A stretch of DNA of 64,000 nucleotides, from the NCBI GenBank assembly GCA_000727475.1, contig KL647293.1:1376588-1440587 (forward strand), given 5' to 3'. The number at the start of each line of letters is the position of its first letter. Position 1 is the stretch's first letter. Of this stretch, positions 53,401 through 59,590 are shown piece by piece. The DNA is from Sarcocystis neurona (taxonomy: Eukaryota; Apicomplexa; Conoidasida; Eucoccidiorida; Sarcocystidae). Position numbers and translations under genes: made by a program. The notes under the pieces were generated by a model that was not told where the DNA came from, did not search any database, and saw nothing but the letters and a program-made list of their open reading frames with translations.

Positions 53401-56400
53401 TGGCTCCGATTACATACACATATACGTATACATATCTACGTACGCATATATCCATACATACATATATATATATATGAATATGTATACACAGCCACCAGAT
53501 AGACGTCTACATACCTGTATACGTATATACGCGTATTTGTTCGTAGGTGTGTAAGTAGCGACGCCTACATACTGTCGCGTATCTGTGGAGGGCCAGATAT
53601 TGATGCACAGCTGCATGCGTACGTATGTCTACACACATAGAAGCATCTACGGGTATATGTCTATCTCCTCCATCTCTGTGAAAATGTACATATGTACACA
53701 GTGGTATCAATATGTGGAAATGCAAGGATATACAGATAGTTATATAGGTGGTAGTGTACATATATATATATATATATGTATGATATGAAGGGATGCACGT
53801 GTATATTTATGTGGAACGTACAGGTATATATGCGTATATAAGTGTATGGTAATACACGGATATACACATATGCTCGCATATATATATATATAATATATAT
53901 GCATATGTGTGTGGTAATGTAGGGATATACAGACATGTAATACGTGTGGGTGCGGGTGTGGGTGTATGTGAATATTGCTGCAGGAGAATAGCGACGGCAA
54001 GGGAACGACAGCGGCAGGGAGGAAGGAGGTGCGGGGTCCTGCTGATCCGGCGACTGCTCCTGAGAAATTTGTGCAGCTTCCTGAGGCACTGCAAGTGAGT
54101 GTGTGCCGAGGGCACGCAGATCAAAATTGCCGAGATGTGAAGAGGAAAACAAAGTCGAAAGGAAGGGGACAGCGGAGGAGGAGAAGAGAAGAGAAGGAGA
54201 CGGGGAAGGAGGAGGGGGAGAAGGGAAGACCGGAGAGAAAAGAGAAGAGAAAATATGTACAGAGATGATGTAGACGAAGGTGGGGGTGGACGCGCGAGCG
54301 GAAAGTGAAAAGCGGCAGCACCAGCAGCGGACAAGAAGAGGACGTCGTGAGATGAGCAACAGCAGCAGCAGCAAAGGAGGAGAAGGAGGAGCTCCGACAG
54401 CAGCGGAGAGCGTAGCAGCAGGAACAGGAGCAGCAGGAGCAGGAGCAGCAGCAGCAGCGGCAGCATGTGACAGCTGCCTGTGTAGCAAGCAAACAGTAGT
54501 AAACGGCCGGATTCAAGGAAGCACCAAACGTTTCACTGATGGAGCAGAGCGGCCGCGTTGAGGGAACTCCTGCCGGAGATGAAACGCTGCCGCTGCCGCG
54601 CGCACGTCGCTGCTCCTGTGCAGCCTACATGTCGGTATTGCTGCTGCGAGGACTGTTGCTGCTGTTGCTGGTGGATGTGCTGCTGCTGCTGCTGCGGAGC
54701 TCGTGCTGCTGCTGCCGGGAGGTCTGTTGCTGCTGCTGCTGAAGGGACTGTGGCTGCTGCTGCTGCCGCAGAGTTCGTCTTGCTGCTGTTGCTGGTGGAG
54801 TTCCTGTTGCTGCTGTTGCTGTGTGGGGTGTTGCTTCGGTGCCGCATGGGGTGTTTCTGTGGCTGTCTGGCGTGGGGCGAGCAGGCGGAGAAGCTCCTCC
54901 GAGAACGCTATGCGCGAGTTGTTCCCGCAGCCGCCTACGAGAAACTGCGTCACTTGATGAACCTGGACATTATCGAAGATATTAATAAGCGAGGCGTGCA
55001 GCAGGTATGTACAACCACCAGCAGCAGCAACGACGCACGTACAAAACGCTGCTTTCTAGAAGGACCAGCACTTCCACGTGCGAATGATATATACATATAC
55101 ATACACTTATTAATATTTCCACGCTCGCTTCATTTCTTTTGACCTCTCTCTCTCTATATGTATATATATCTGTGTATATATATGTACATTTACTTGCACA
55201 CATTTACATGTTCACATGTTGAGTATTACTATATCCTGGTCTATATCTGCCTCTGTCTCTCTCCTGTGGCTCTGTCCCTCTCCACATATATATTAATGTA
55301 CATAAATGCTCTTATCTTGATTCATGTGTCTTTCTCTTACATATATGTATATATACATGTATGAATATACAAGTCCGTACACAGACCTGTATTCCACACG
55401 TGGGTCGATATGCTATTCAGATGTATACGCAGGCGCATATATGTATATATATGTATATTTACGTCTATATGTATGCATGTGTAGGGGTGTGTATGTACGA
55501 ATACTTACATGTGCGTGTAGGTATCTGCATGTTCATACATTGCCAGTACGTGTATTCGTATCTTTGGATCTCTATCTGTCTCTCTCTCACTATATATACA
55601 TATTCACATATATATACACGTGTCTACACCTGTCTATATACGTGGGCATATAAATATATAAACACGTTTGTACATATGTGAGAATATCGAGATTCGTCGT
55701 TTCTGTCGGTAAATCTTTCTCTCTATCTACATAAGTATATATTTATGTGTATATATCTATATATATATATATATGTATATATGAGTACAGATCGGTAGAC
55801 AGCTGAGAGTAGGAGGGCACGTATTCGATGGTGGATGCAGGCCAGCGAGCGAGTCGATGCCTGGGTCTCTCCCCACGGGTACTGTTACGTGTTTTTGGCC
55901 ATCCGTGTGTCTCTCTGTCTCGCAGCTGGCAACGTCTGTATATACCTGCTGGCGCGTGCGCAGTCTCTCCAGCGATATATGTGATGGCGCGCGTACTCGA
56001 GTCTCCCAAGCTCCCTTCAATCAGTGTAGCTATACAGATACAGATGCAGTTCTATATGTATGTGTATATATGTGTGTGTTCGGAGCTTCTCTCTGTCCCT
56101 GTCCCGCCTTATCTCTTTCTCTGTGTCGGCTCCGCTATCTCTCTGTATATATACATATGCATATATATGTCTGCGTCTCTGTGTCTCCATCTACGCAGAG
56201 CTATTCTAAGGCACATGTGTATATATATATATGTGAAGAGACATACACACACAAAGAGACAGATGGATACAGAGAGGCAGATACAGAGAGACAGAGTCGA
56301 TCGGGTGAAAACAAATATCCGTGCAGAACTTCGTTGTGATGGAGAACGACCGTGTACACAGCACTTAGCGCGACCTGGTGTAGACGCTGCAAGTCTAGGA

Positions 56401-58644
56401 AATAATAGAAACAGATAAATATAAAGGCGTAGGTGTATGTGGCTCTGCTGGCGACTTCTTGACGATACCCGTGGCCACTGCCTCTGTCCAGCAACTACAC
56501 GCATATTATCTCTCTCTCTATGTATACATGGATATCTACATGTATGTACTTATGTCCTTCCGCATATATATATGTATGTGTGTGCGTATTTACGTACATA
56601 GAGTACACACATACACGTGTATACATATGTCACACATACACGTGTATACATATGTCTGTCTTTGCAAGTGTTTATTCTCCATATGTAGACGGCGCTCAGA
56701 CAGCGCATACCTATCCACCACATCTACACTCCGTCTACGTGCGGCCATATCTATCGATATAGACGTAGGGAGAGAGAAAGAAACAAAGAGAGAGAGAAAA
56801 AGAAAGAAAGAAACTGCGGTAAAACGCGTGCGTGTGTCCTTGAGCACACAGTGCGCGGCACAACGTCCGTCTGCACGGGCTGCTGCTACTGTGACTGCTG
56901 CTGCTGCGACTGTTGCTGCCGCTGCAGCGACTGCTGCTGCTGCTGCGACTGTTGCTGCCGCTGCAGCGACTGCTGCTGCTGCAGCGACTGCTGCTGCTGC
57001 AGCGACTGCTGCTGCTGCTGCGACTGCTGCTGCTGCTGCGACTGCTGCTGCTGCTGCGACTGCTGCTGCTGCTGCGACTGCTGCTGCTGCTGCATCGGAA
57101 CTGCTGTGTGCATGTGGGGTGCTGCTCTGCTGTGCGGCTGTCGTTGCGGGACGACTGCTTTGCTGCTGCTGTGCGTTAGGTCAGGGAAGACCTCCTGTCG
57201 CACACGCTTGAGAATCTACTGGCCGACGAACCGGAGCAGCAGCAGTTGCCCAGCAACGGCGACAACAGCAGCATCAAGAGACGCACCCCGGCAGAGGACT
57301 TGGCCGCCGGTGCGTGGACGTTCCCCTGCGGCACTTCTGCTTTCTTTCAGCTCCCCCTACTCTTCATCTTTCTCGGCTTCCCGCTTCTTCTCTCCACTTC
57401 TGTCTGCCCTCCTGTGTCACTGCATATACGTATATATATGCCTGCGGAACAGTTCTAAGCGCAGAGATACATAGATGTGTATTTGACCCGTATGCATATA
57501 TACATATGTACATACATATATATATGTACGTAATTTTACTTGTCTCTCTATACTTGTGTCAATATATACAAATTTGTCGTGTATGGATATATGTTTGTTA
57601 TACCAGCATCAGTAAGATACGTATATAGATCTAAGAGCTCTACACAAATATGTTAATCTATATGTCTCCGTCTCTCTCTGTGTATGTTCGTGTACGCATG
57701 TATTTCTAAACATCGCGTCTGTCTCTCGATCTCTTCTTATGTGCATCTGTGTAGGCGTGAATATACACGTCACGTCCCTCTATATAACTCCATACACATA
57801 CATATATCTCTGCTGCGTGTATGTATCTCCTACATATATATATATATATACGTATACTTAGCCATTTCTCCGTCTGTCGACCTTTGTAGCTGCATCCACG
57901 GGTGTACACGTACAGGCGTTTTTATCTCTTTCGATCTCTGTAGTTGAGCGTCCACCAACATAGGCGTACGCAAGGATATATGTATATGTGCACATGTGTA
58001 TAGATATATGTATAAGCATCTCTCTCATTCTGTTTATGTGTGTCCACGAGTAGATAGATACATACATATATACATATGTATGGGCATTTCTCTCTTTCTC
58101 GATCTTCGTATGTTTGTCCACGAATAGGCATATATATATATATATGTAGGCATGCGTGAGGGTGTGTTCGTGAAGGCGCGTATGTGTCCATACACATATA
58201 AAGAGGCATTTCCTTTTTTTCTTCTCTGCCTCTCTCTGGCTGTGTATCTGTGCCCATGAATTGGCATATATACACCTGTATGTACACACACGTATATATA
58301 TGTATATAGGCATTTCTCTGTCTCTGTGTCGTGCCGTGTTTGTCGCGGTGTCTGTACGTATGTGCACGAAATTAGGCGTATGAAGCTGTCGTAAGTATCT
58401 CTGCGTATATGTAGGTCCCTTTGTATATGTATACAAGTGGATTTCTCTCCGTCTCTCTGTCTTTCGCTGGGTTCTTCCCGGTGTCCTCACGCATGTGCAG
58501 TCGGTATAAGTCGCTGCGGCGCAGCTTTCTGCTGTGGCTTCTGTGCGGGTGCAGCCGTGGAGGAGCAGCAGCAGCAGCGGCAGGACGCGGAGATGAACGG
58601 CGTGGAGAGCAGGCCGAACACCGACGCGCTCAGCGAGGACACGT
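23398..58644 (+). CDS. COPB2: Coatomer subunit beta-prime (beta'-COP), 20-exon core
   Basis: Beta'-COP is a subunit of the COPI coat that drives Golgi-to-ER and intra-Golgi vesicle transport; its first propeller binds C-terminal dilysine cargo signals. Twenty exons (listed separately) join in phase with GT-AG junctions to about 1028 residues; human COPB2 has 906. Order: WD40 propeller one (about 1-340), propeller two (about 340-640) and an alpha-solenoid (about 640-960). Family landmarks in order: ARSERVKSVDFHPTEP, SSDDMT/IKLWD, FASCSLDRTIKVW, SGSDDCTVRVWDYQ, CGDGEYVIYTA, KFGKCSDFVWA, CFYDWE, RFEIALSLGHLQL, GRFPEAAFFARSY. Arg17 and Lys19 match the dilysine-binding pair of yeast Sec27 (Arg15, Lys17), and an Asp in SGSDD fits the third contact. 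Extra length comes from Ala/Gly/Gln/Ser insertions, chiefly about 36 residues in exon 3 and shorter ones in exons 6, 11 and 15. Coding fills about 3.1 kb of 35 kb. The C-terminus is uncertain: the reading may continue through 61686-64000. Confidence 0.9.
23580..25079 (+). other. COPB2: COPB2 intron 1
   Basis: 1500 bases. TA/TG alternating core at about 23930-24430, then a CTG/GCTGCTGCT zone from about 24480 to the acceptor TGGGGACAG. No other feature seen. Confidence 0.85.
25080..25266 (+). CDS. COPB2: COPB2 exon 2
   Basis: Completes Arg61 and continues TAKFVVRRQW, GGDDCALRVFN, HTDYIRHVSIH, SSDDMT; second and part of third WD40 blade. Donor ACG|GTACGC, phase 0. Confidence 0.93.
26920..27240. 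repeat. Degenerate array with palindromic GTGTATATACAC
   Basis: Inside intron 2 (25267-27988). Units of about 50 bases carry CACAGGTGTATATACACT or variants at about 26925, 26962, 27049, 27113, 27163 and 27214. The last three are spaced close to 50 bases and also share the flank ACGCGTAGRCTCAC. Each core is palindromic, and CACAGGTG resembles a 3' splice site. Confidence 0.75.
27660..27955 (+). repeat. CTG-rich tract before exon 3
   Basis: Imperfect CTG/TTG/GCTGCTGCT repeats in the last 330 bases of intron 2, just before the acceptor TTCGTAG at 27988. Confidence 0.75.
27989..28314 (+). CDS. COPB2: COPB2 exon 3
   Basis: Residues 124-231: IKLWDFERNWMRLASYEQH, YVMQTQWHPRDPNLFASC, SLDRTIKVWG. 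A low-complexity insertion of about 36 residues follows (LQQQ, GAGGGGSSG, VQQSQSAAAS), then FTLTGHERGINCIEYSK. The insertion sits in the loop between two WD40 blades where human has only a few residues. Donor AG|GTAAAG, phase 2. Confidence 0.92.
28390..29080. repeat. Alternating purine-pyrimidine TA/TG tract (intron 3 core)
   Basis: Nearly all of intron 3 (28315-29155) is TATATG, TGTATG, ATACAC-type sequence. Unlike most other introns of this gene it has no CTG zone before its acceptor. Confidence 0.8.
29156..29237 (+). CDS. COPB2: COPB2 exon 4
   Basis: Residues 232-259: SGERPYIVSGSDDCTVRVWD then YQTKQCIQ, a complete WD40 blade. The SGSDD motif carries the Asp expected to complete the dilysine pocket (yeast Sec27 Asp206; shifted here by the exon 3 insertion). 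Donor CAG|GTACGT, phase 0. Confidence 0.93.
29250..29930 (+). repeat. CAG/GAG-rich donor-proximal tract, intron 4
   Basis: Starts 12 bases after the exon 4 donor. At 29274-29360 it contains about four copies of a 21-24-base unit with AGCACTTG and GAGAG; further on it is mixed CAG/GGAG/GCAGCA. The intron then changes to TA/TG sequence (30060-31070) and to CTG before the next acceptor. Confidence 0.75.
31186..31270 (+). CDS. COPB2: COPB2 exon 5
   Basis: Residues 260-287 plus one base: VLTGHTRNVCAVLFTTLTGH and TLPLLFSAG; a WD40 blade (human LEGHAQNVSCASFHPELPI). Acceptor GGCAG|GTG, donor GCTG|GTGAGT, phase 1. Confidence 0.9.
32060..32480. repeat. TATATC/TATCTG repeats and (TG)n run in intron 5
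   Basis: About 32120-32370 is a degenerate ATATCTATCTGTAT repeat and 32451-32479 is an uninterrupted TG run. Both lie in the core of intron 5 (31271-34123). Confidence 0.85.
33220..34120 (+). repeat. CTG-rich tract before exon 6
   Basis: About 900 bases of imperfect CTG repeats. It includes TGCTGCTCTTCT units at 33228-33370 and ATCTGCTGCTGGTGCTGCT units at 33550-33650, and ends at the exon 6 acceptor. Confidence 0.85.
34124..34350 (+). CDS. COPB2: COPB2 exon 6
   Basis: Residues 288-363: EDTQLFVWHALTYKKETSVD, LKVERIWSLSLLD, an Ala/Gly-rich insertion, then GLVLAVGSDSGTLVLK. This closes propeller one (human GMERVWCVA, ALGYDEGSIIVK). Acceptor CCGCAG|GA, donor AAG|GTACTC, phase 0. Confidence 0.92.
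34351..35272 (+). other. COPB2: COPB2 intron 6
   Basis: 922 bases of near-continuous pyrimidine: CTT/TTC repeats at 34360-34760, then CTG-rich to the acceptor GACGCAG. All three plus-strand frames stay open for long distances as a result, giving false open frames of several hundred codons. Confidence 0.85.
35273..35429 (+). CDS. COPB2: COPB2 exon 7
   Basis: Residues 364-415 plus one base: MGKEMLVASLHAGKAVVARG, EILQANLRLLEEQ, DGERLPIAYKELGQC. It matches human LGREEPAMSMD, QQANLKAM and DGERLPLAVKDMGSC; linker and first strand of propeller two. Donor TGTG|GTGAGC, phase 1. Confidence 0.92.
35686..35982 (+). repeat. 25-bp minisatellite, 12 copies
   Basis: Units start with GACGG at 35686 and every 25 bases to 35961; consensus GACGGTGTGGGGTGCTGCTG plus CTTCG. 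The only common variants are GTGTGG, GCGTGG and GTATGG at one position. Because 25 is not a multiple of three and no unit holds a stop, all three plus frames are open across it. It lies in intron 7 (35430-38320). Confidence 0.95.
36140..36460. repeat. Alternating purine-pyrimidine TA/TG tract, intron 7
   Basis: TATACATATA, GTACGTACGTATATGTG and similar runs; dense alternation with short palindromes. A second TA block is at 38034-38053. Confidence 0.8.
38321..38409 (+). CDS. COPB2: COPB2 exon 8
   Basis: Residues 416-445: DLFPQSISHHPSGRFIAVCG then DGEYVIYTAQ; near-identical in pattern to human IYPQTIQHNPNGRFVVVCGD. Acceptor TTGCAG|AT, donor CAG|GTAATG, phase 0. Confidence 0.95.
38700..39530. 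repeat. Degenerate minisatellite in intron 8
   Basis: Loose repeats of about 100-120 bases. They are marked by TCACGCTATATACATGCATA-like and GTGCCCTAYRTCTNTRTAYR-like segments at about 39100, 39160, 39260, 39330 and 39405, embedded in TA/TG sequence. Confidence 0.6.
40440..41000 (+). repeat. CTG-rich tract in intron 8
   Basis: Dense CTG repeats, including perfect CTG runs near 40816-40885, followed by CTT/TCT pyrimidine-rich sequence up to the exon 9 acceptor. Intron 8 (38410-42056) is the longest of the core gene at 3647 bases. Confidence 0.85.
42057..42283 (+). CDS. COPB2: COPB2 exon 9
   Basis: Residues 446-520 plus two bases: TLRNKKFGKCSDFVWAADGR, YAIREDTGRVRVFTQFEE, ADALYGGHLLALKA, FLCFYDWESC. 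It matches human ALRNKSFGSAQEFAWAHD, EYAIRES, ESIYGGFLLGV, AFYDWD; blades of propeller two. Donor AG|GTGGGG, phase 2. Confidence 0.95.
42310..42590 (+). repeat. CAG/GGAG-rich donor-proximal tract, intron 9
   Basis: Begins about 25 bases after the exon 9 donor with GAGAAGGAGGAGG and a CAG run, and continues as GCAGCA-rich sequence up to the exon 10 copy at 42601. Confidence 0.75.
42601..42670 (+). pseudogene. Decayed partial copy of COPB2 exon 10
   Basis: About 70 bases align with 43006-43075 inside exon 10, sharing GTGCTG.GGAGTGCC, CTTCGTCGCTCTTTT and ACTCTTGACCGA at roughly 80% identity (counted by eye). Its translation, VLRS then VFVALFTLDR, parallels VLWS and FFVALFTLDR of the true exon. 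It lacks the exon's first 35 bases and its last 88, and has no matching splice sites. I take it as a relic of local duplication, not an alternative exon. Confidence 0.8.
42971..43163 (+). CDS. COPB2: COPB2 exon 10
   Basis: Residues 521-585: LVRRVDVVGVQQVLWSASG, FFVALFTLDRIYILQHDKYA, EIAFELADQ; last blades of propeller two (human LIRRIEIQPKHIFWSDSG, SFFILKY, DAFEVLGE). Acceptor CTTCAG|G, donor CAG|GTAAGG, phase 0. Confidence 0.93.
43164..44558 (+). other. COPB2: COPB2 intron 10
   Basis: 1395 bases. TA/TG core at 43310-43760, including three loose copies of a unit with TATATATGTATATATGGACT / GCACGTG / CTTTCTCT at about 43548, 43610 and 43680; CTG-rich at 43930-44180, then CAG-rich at 44200-44350, then pyrimidine-rich to the acceptor. 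Confidence 0.75.
44559..44816 (+). CDS. COPB2: COPB2 exon 11
   Basis: Residues 586-671: IPEAAGSGIWASECLVYSS, GRIKCWCAGHVEVLLYG, an Ala/Ser insertion, SILGYVPEQGKVYMIDRD, LSAFSLNASYLDYK. It matches human IVKTGLWVGDCFIYTSS, NYYVGGEIVTI, LLGYIPKDNRLYLGD; transition from propeller two into the solenoid. Donor AAG|GTGAGT, phase 0. Confidence 0.92.
44817..46040 (+). other. COPB2: COPB2 intron 11, CTG-rich
   Basis: 1224 bases. Purine-rich for the first 130 bases, then almost continuously CTG/GCTGCTGCT from about 45000 to the acceptor TTTTTAG, with no TA/TG core. Confidence 0.85.
46041..46141 (+). CDS. COPB2: COPB2 exon 12
   Basis: Residues 672-704 plus two bases: VAIARKDLEAAALLLPRVPE, DLHDRLARFLLFK. 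It matches human TAVMRRDFSMADKVLPTIPK and RVAHFLEKQG, the start of the alpha-solenoid. Donor AAAGG|GTGGGT, phase 2. Confidence 0.93.
46142..47460 (+). other. COPB2: COPB2 intron 12
   Basis: 1319 bases: pyrimidine-rich near the donor (TCTCTCCGTCTCC type), CATA repeats at 46350-46400, CTT/TTC-rich to about 46690, and a TA/TG core at 46980-47285. The last stretch before the acceptor is T-rich, without CTG repeats. Confidence 0.8.
47461..47542 (+). CDS. COPB2: COPB2 exon 13
   Basis: Residues 705-732: G(MKEGALRLAKDEQLRFEIAL)SLGHLQL. It matches human FKQQALTVSTDPEHRFELAL and QLGELKI. Acceptor TTGCAG|AATG, donor TTG|GTCAGT, phase 0. Confidence 0.93.
47543..49146 (+). other. COPB2: COPB2 intron 13
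   Basis: 1604 bases. CAG-rich zones at 47770-47890 and 48250-48640, a small TA core at 47950-48165, and a CTG-rich zone at 48800-49100 leading to the acceptor GTGCAG. Confidence 0.8.
49147..49275 (+). CDS. COPB2: COPB2 exon 14
   Basis: Residues 733-775: CAEITRLSSKTAAEPAAAAM, RWKLLGDVALEAGKFTLAA, SCFK. It matches human AYQLAVEAESEQKWKQLAEL and CQFGLAQECL of the solenoid. Donor AAG|GTATTT, phase 0. Confidence 0.92.
49384..49491 (+). pseudogene. Decayed copy of the 3' half of COPB2 exon 14
   Basis: Aligns with 49193-49300 (191 bases upstream), covering the second half of exon 14, its donor and the first bases of intron 14. Shared segments: CTGCTGCAGC, GACGTG, AAGCTGGG, CTCGCTGCCTCT/TTCGCTGCCTCT, GCTTCAA. 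The copy has a one-base length difference that shifts the frame, and the donor GTATTT has become GTTTTT. Translation still recalls the parent (DVTFKAGQFTFAASGFK against DVALEAGKFTLAASCFK). Confidence 0.85.
49680..50060. repeat. Degenerate minisatellite in intron 14
   Basis: Four to five loose copies of a 65-80-base unit of the form TTCTTNYTGCRTGTGYATATCTCAYT with a TATATATAT spacer, seen at about 49738, 49808, 49890, 49965 and 50050. Confidence 0.65.
50660..51430 (+). repeat. CTG-rich tract before exon 15
   Basis: About 770 bases of imperfect CTG repeats ending at the exon 15 acceptor TGTTGCAG; the 5' part of intron 14 is TA/TG-rich. Confidence 0.85.
51432..51587 (+). CDS. COPB2: COPB2 exon 15
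   Basis: Residues 776-827: ECADLHSLLLLYSASGDEKQ, LLAV then seven Ala, QNYNVAFLAYALTHRIDNCVD. It matches human ECLHHAQDYGGLLLLATASG and NVAFMSYFLQGKVDACLE. The Ala run is encoded by GCAGCA-type codons. Donor GAC|GTACGT, phase 0. Confidence 0.94.
51588..53066 (+). other. COPB2: COPB2 intron 15
   Basis: 1479 bases: TA/TG core at 51625-52310 and a repeat of CCTGTCTCCGTGCGG type from 52540. The acceptor is GTGTGGCAG, preceded by a short CTG run at 53020-53045. Confidence 0.8.
52542..52645 (+). repeat. 21-bp minisatellite, about five copies
   Basis: Unit CTTCCCCTGTCTCCCTGCGG plus C, at 52562, 52583 and 52604 with diverged copies on both sides. Single GTCTCCGTG motifs continue to about 52820. Confidence 0.9.
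53067..53219 (+). CDS. COPB2: COPB2 exon 16
   Basis: Residues 828-878: VLCAAGRFPEAAFFARSYAP, SRMSSCVQLWRRSLSASSA, ending in Ala. It matches human RTGRLPEAAFLARTYLPS and VVKLWRENLSKVN. Acceptor GGCAG|GTG; donor GCA|GTAAGC, phase 0. Confidence 0.93.
53984..54094 (+). CDS. COPB2: COPB2 exon 17
   Basis: Residues 879-915: ENSDGKGTTAAGRKEV, then ADPATAPEKFVQLPEALQ. The second part matches human LADPTEYENLFPGLKEA. Acceptor GCTGCAG|GAG, donor CAA|GTGAGT, phase 0. Confidence 0.85.
54095..54884 (+). other. COPB2: COPB2 intron 17 with CAG and CTG zones
   Basis: 790 bases with no TA core. From 54130 to 54480 it is GGAG/GAAG/CAG purine-rich; from about 54600 to 54840 it is CTG-rich. The two zones are broadly complementary. 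Confidence 0.85.
54885..55004 (+). CDS. COPB2: COPB2 exon 18
   Basis: Residues 916-955: AEKLLRERYARVVPAAAYEK, LRHLMNLDIIEDINKRGVQQ. It continues the solenoid's last helices (human VVEEWVKE region, less conserved). The acceptor GCGAGCAG|GCG has a second AG three bases upstream, which would add one Gln in frame. Donor CAG|GTATGT, phase 0. Confidence 0.85.
56891..57092 (+). repeat. GACTG(CTG)n minisatellite before exon 19
   Basis: About eleven units of GACTG followed by three to five CTG, most often 15-18 bases, ending about 90 bases before the exon 19 acceptor. Intron 18 (55005-57179) is TA/TG-rich before it. Confidence 0.9.
57180..57309 (+). CDS. COPB2: COPB2 exon 19 (probable)
   Basis: Residues 956-998 plus one base: VREDLLSHTLENLLADEPEQ, QQLPSNGDNSSIKRRTPAED, LAA. 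Acceptor GTTAG|GTC, donor GCCG|GTGCGT, phase 1. Similarity to known beta'-COP tails is weak; support comes from phase, splice sites and a composition unlike the surrounding TA/CTG sequence. Confidence 0.7.
58555..58644 (+). CDS. COPB2: COPB2 exon 20 (probable)
   Basis: Residues 999-1028: AVEEQQQQRQDAEMNGVESR, PNTDALSEDT, plus one base. Acceptor GGTGCAG|CC; donor ACGT|GTAGGC, phase 1. A donor two bases earlier (GTGTAG) is possible but would not fit the next open exon. Without splicing, the frame would run on to a TGA near 58772 and end the protein there. Confidence 0.6.
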
Positions 58645-59199
58645 GTAGGCACCACCGCGTCTGTTGTGACTTCTTCTCTTCCAGAAGAGGAACGGCATTT
58701 CTCTCTCATGAAAAGTCTCCACACACACTGTTTGTCTACTTGCGTCTGTTCTCCGTTCGTGCATGCATATGACAAGTATATGTATAGATGTATGTGTGTG
58801 TCCTCGGCATATGCATGCGCCCCTTGCACTGTAAACACGCCTGTCTTTTGTCAATCCCCGCACGAAAACGTCGAGGGGAGACGGCTGTGTGAGGAGGTGT
58901 ATTTCTTTGAAGAACTTCGCCGGCGAGGTCCGAAGCACCGCCTTCTTCCCGCTTACTCTCTTCTCTGTGCAGAGCCGTCCACGCTTATGTATGCCTACGT
59001 ACATACGTGTATATATGTACGTAATAAACAGACAAGATATGTGTGCAGGCGTCTGTATTCGAGTCGCGCCATATGTACCTCTTTTCTGATGGGCACGCCT
59101 TCACATACACACGCAGATCAAAATACCCAGCACATACGTATATATACGTTCATATGTCTCACTGCATGTTTTCACTTGTGCGGGGAAACAATCACGTAT

Positions 59200-59559
59200 A
59201 TATATTATCTCTTAGTGCTTGTGTTCACGTGTGACGGCATACACACATACCTATACATACTCATATATATATATGTATCTCAGTGCTTTTGTTCACGTAT
59301 GAGGATACGCACACATGTGTATAGACACGTATTTATCTATATATATATACATCATTATTAACGCATGTGTTCATGTGTGCGAGGATACCCACATGTGTAT
59401 ACATGTATATACATATATACATATATATCAGTGCGTAAATTCTCGTGCGCGAGGATACACAACCATACACATATACGTGTATATTAGTGCTTGTGTTCAC
59501 GAGTTCCGCAATGCATATATATATATATATATGCGTATATTTACGAGTGCAGTGAGGCA

Positions 59560-59590
<31 letters not shown>
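59200..59590. repeat. Degenerate 75-85-bp minisatellite
   Basis: Five loose copies of a unit of the form TCAGTGCTTGTGTTCACGTG / GAGGATACACACAT / TATATATA, at about 59208, 59279, 59360, 59428 and 59485. Confidence 0.7.

Noticed and set aside
57858..58838. 326-codon minus-strand open frame with Tyr/Ile/Thr/His runs
   Set aside because: Shadow of TA/TG repeats (Tyr-Ile-Tyr-Ile patterns) and overlaps COPB2 exon 20 in antisense.
58850..58990. Complex island in the spacer after exon 20
   Set aside because: No pair of splice sites keeps phase with exon 20 and the 61686 region better than direct joining, and no protein similarity was recognised.
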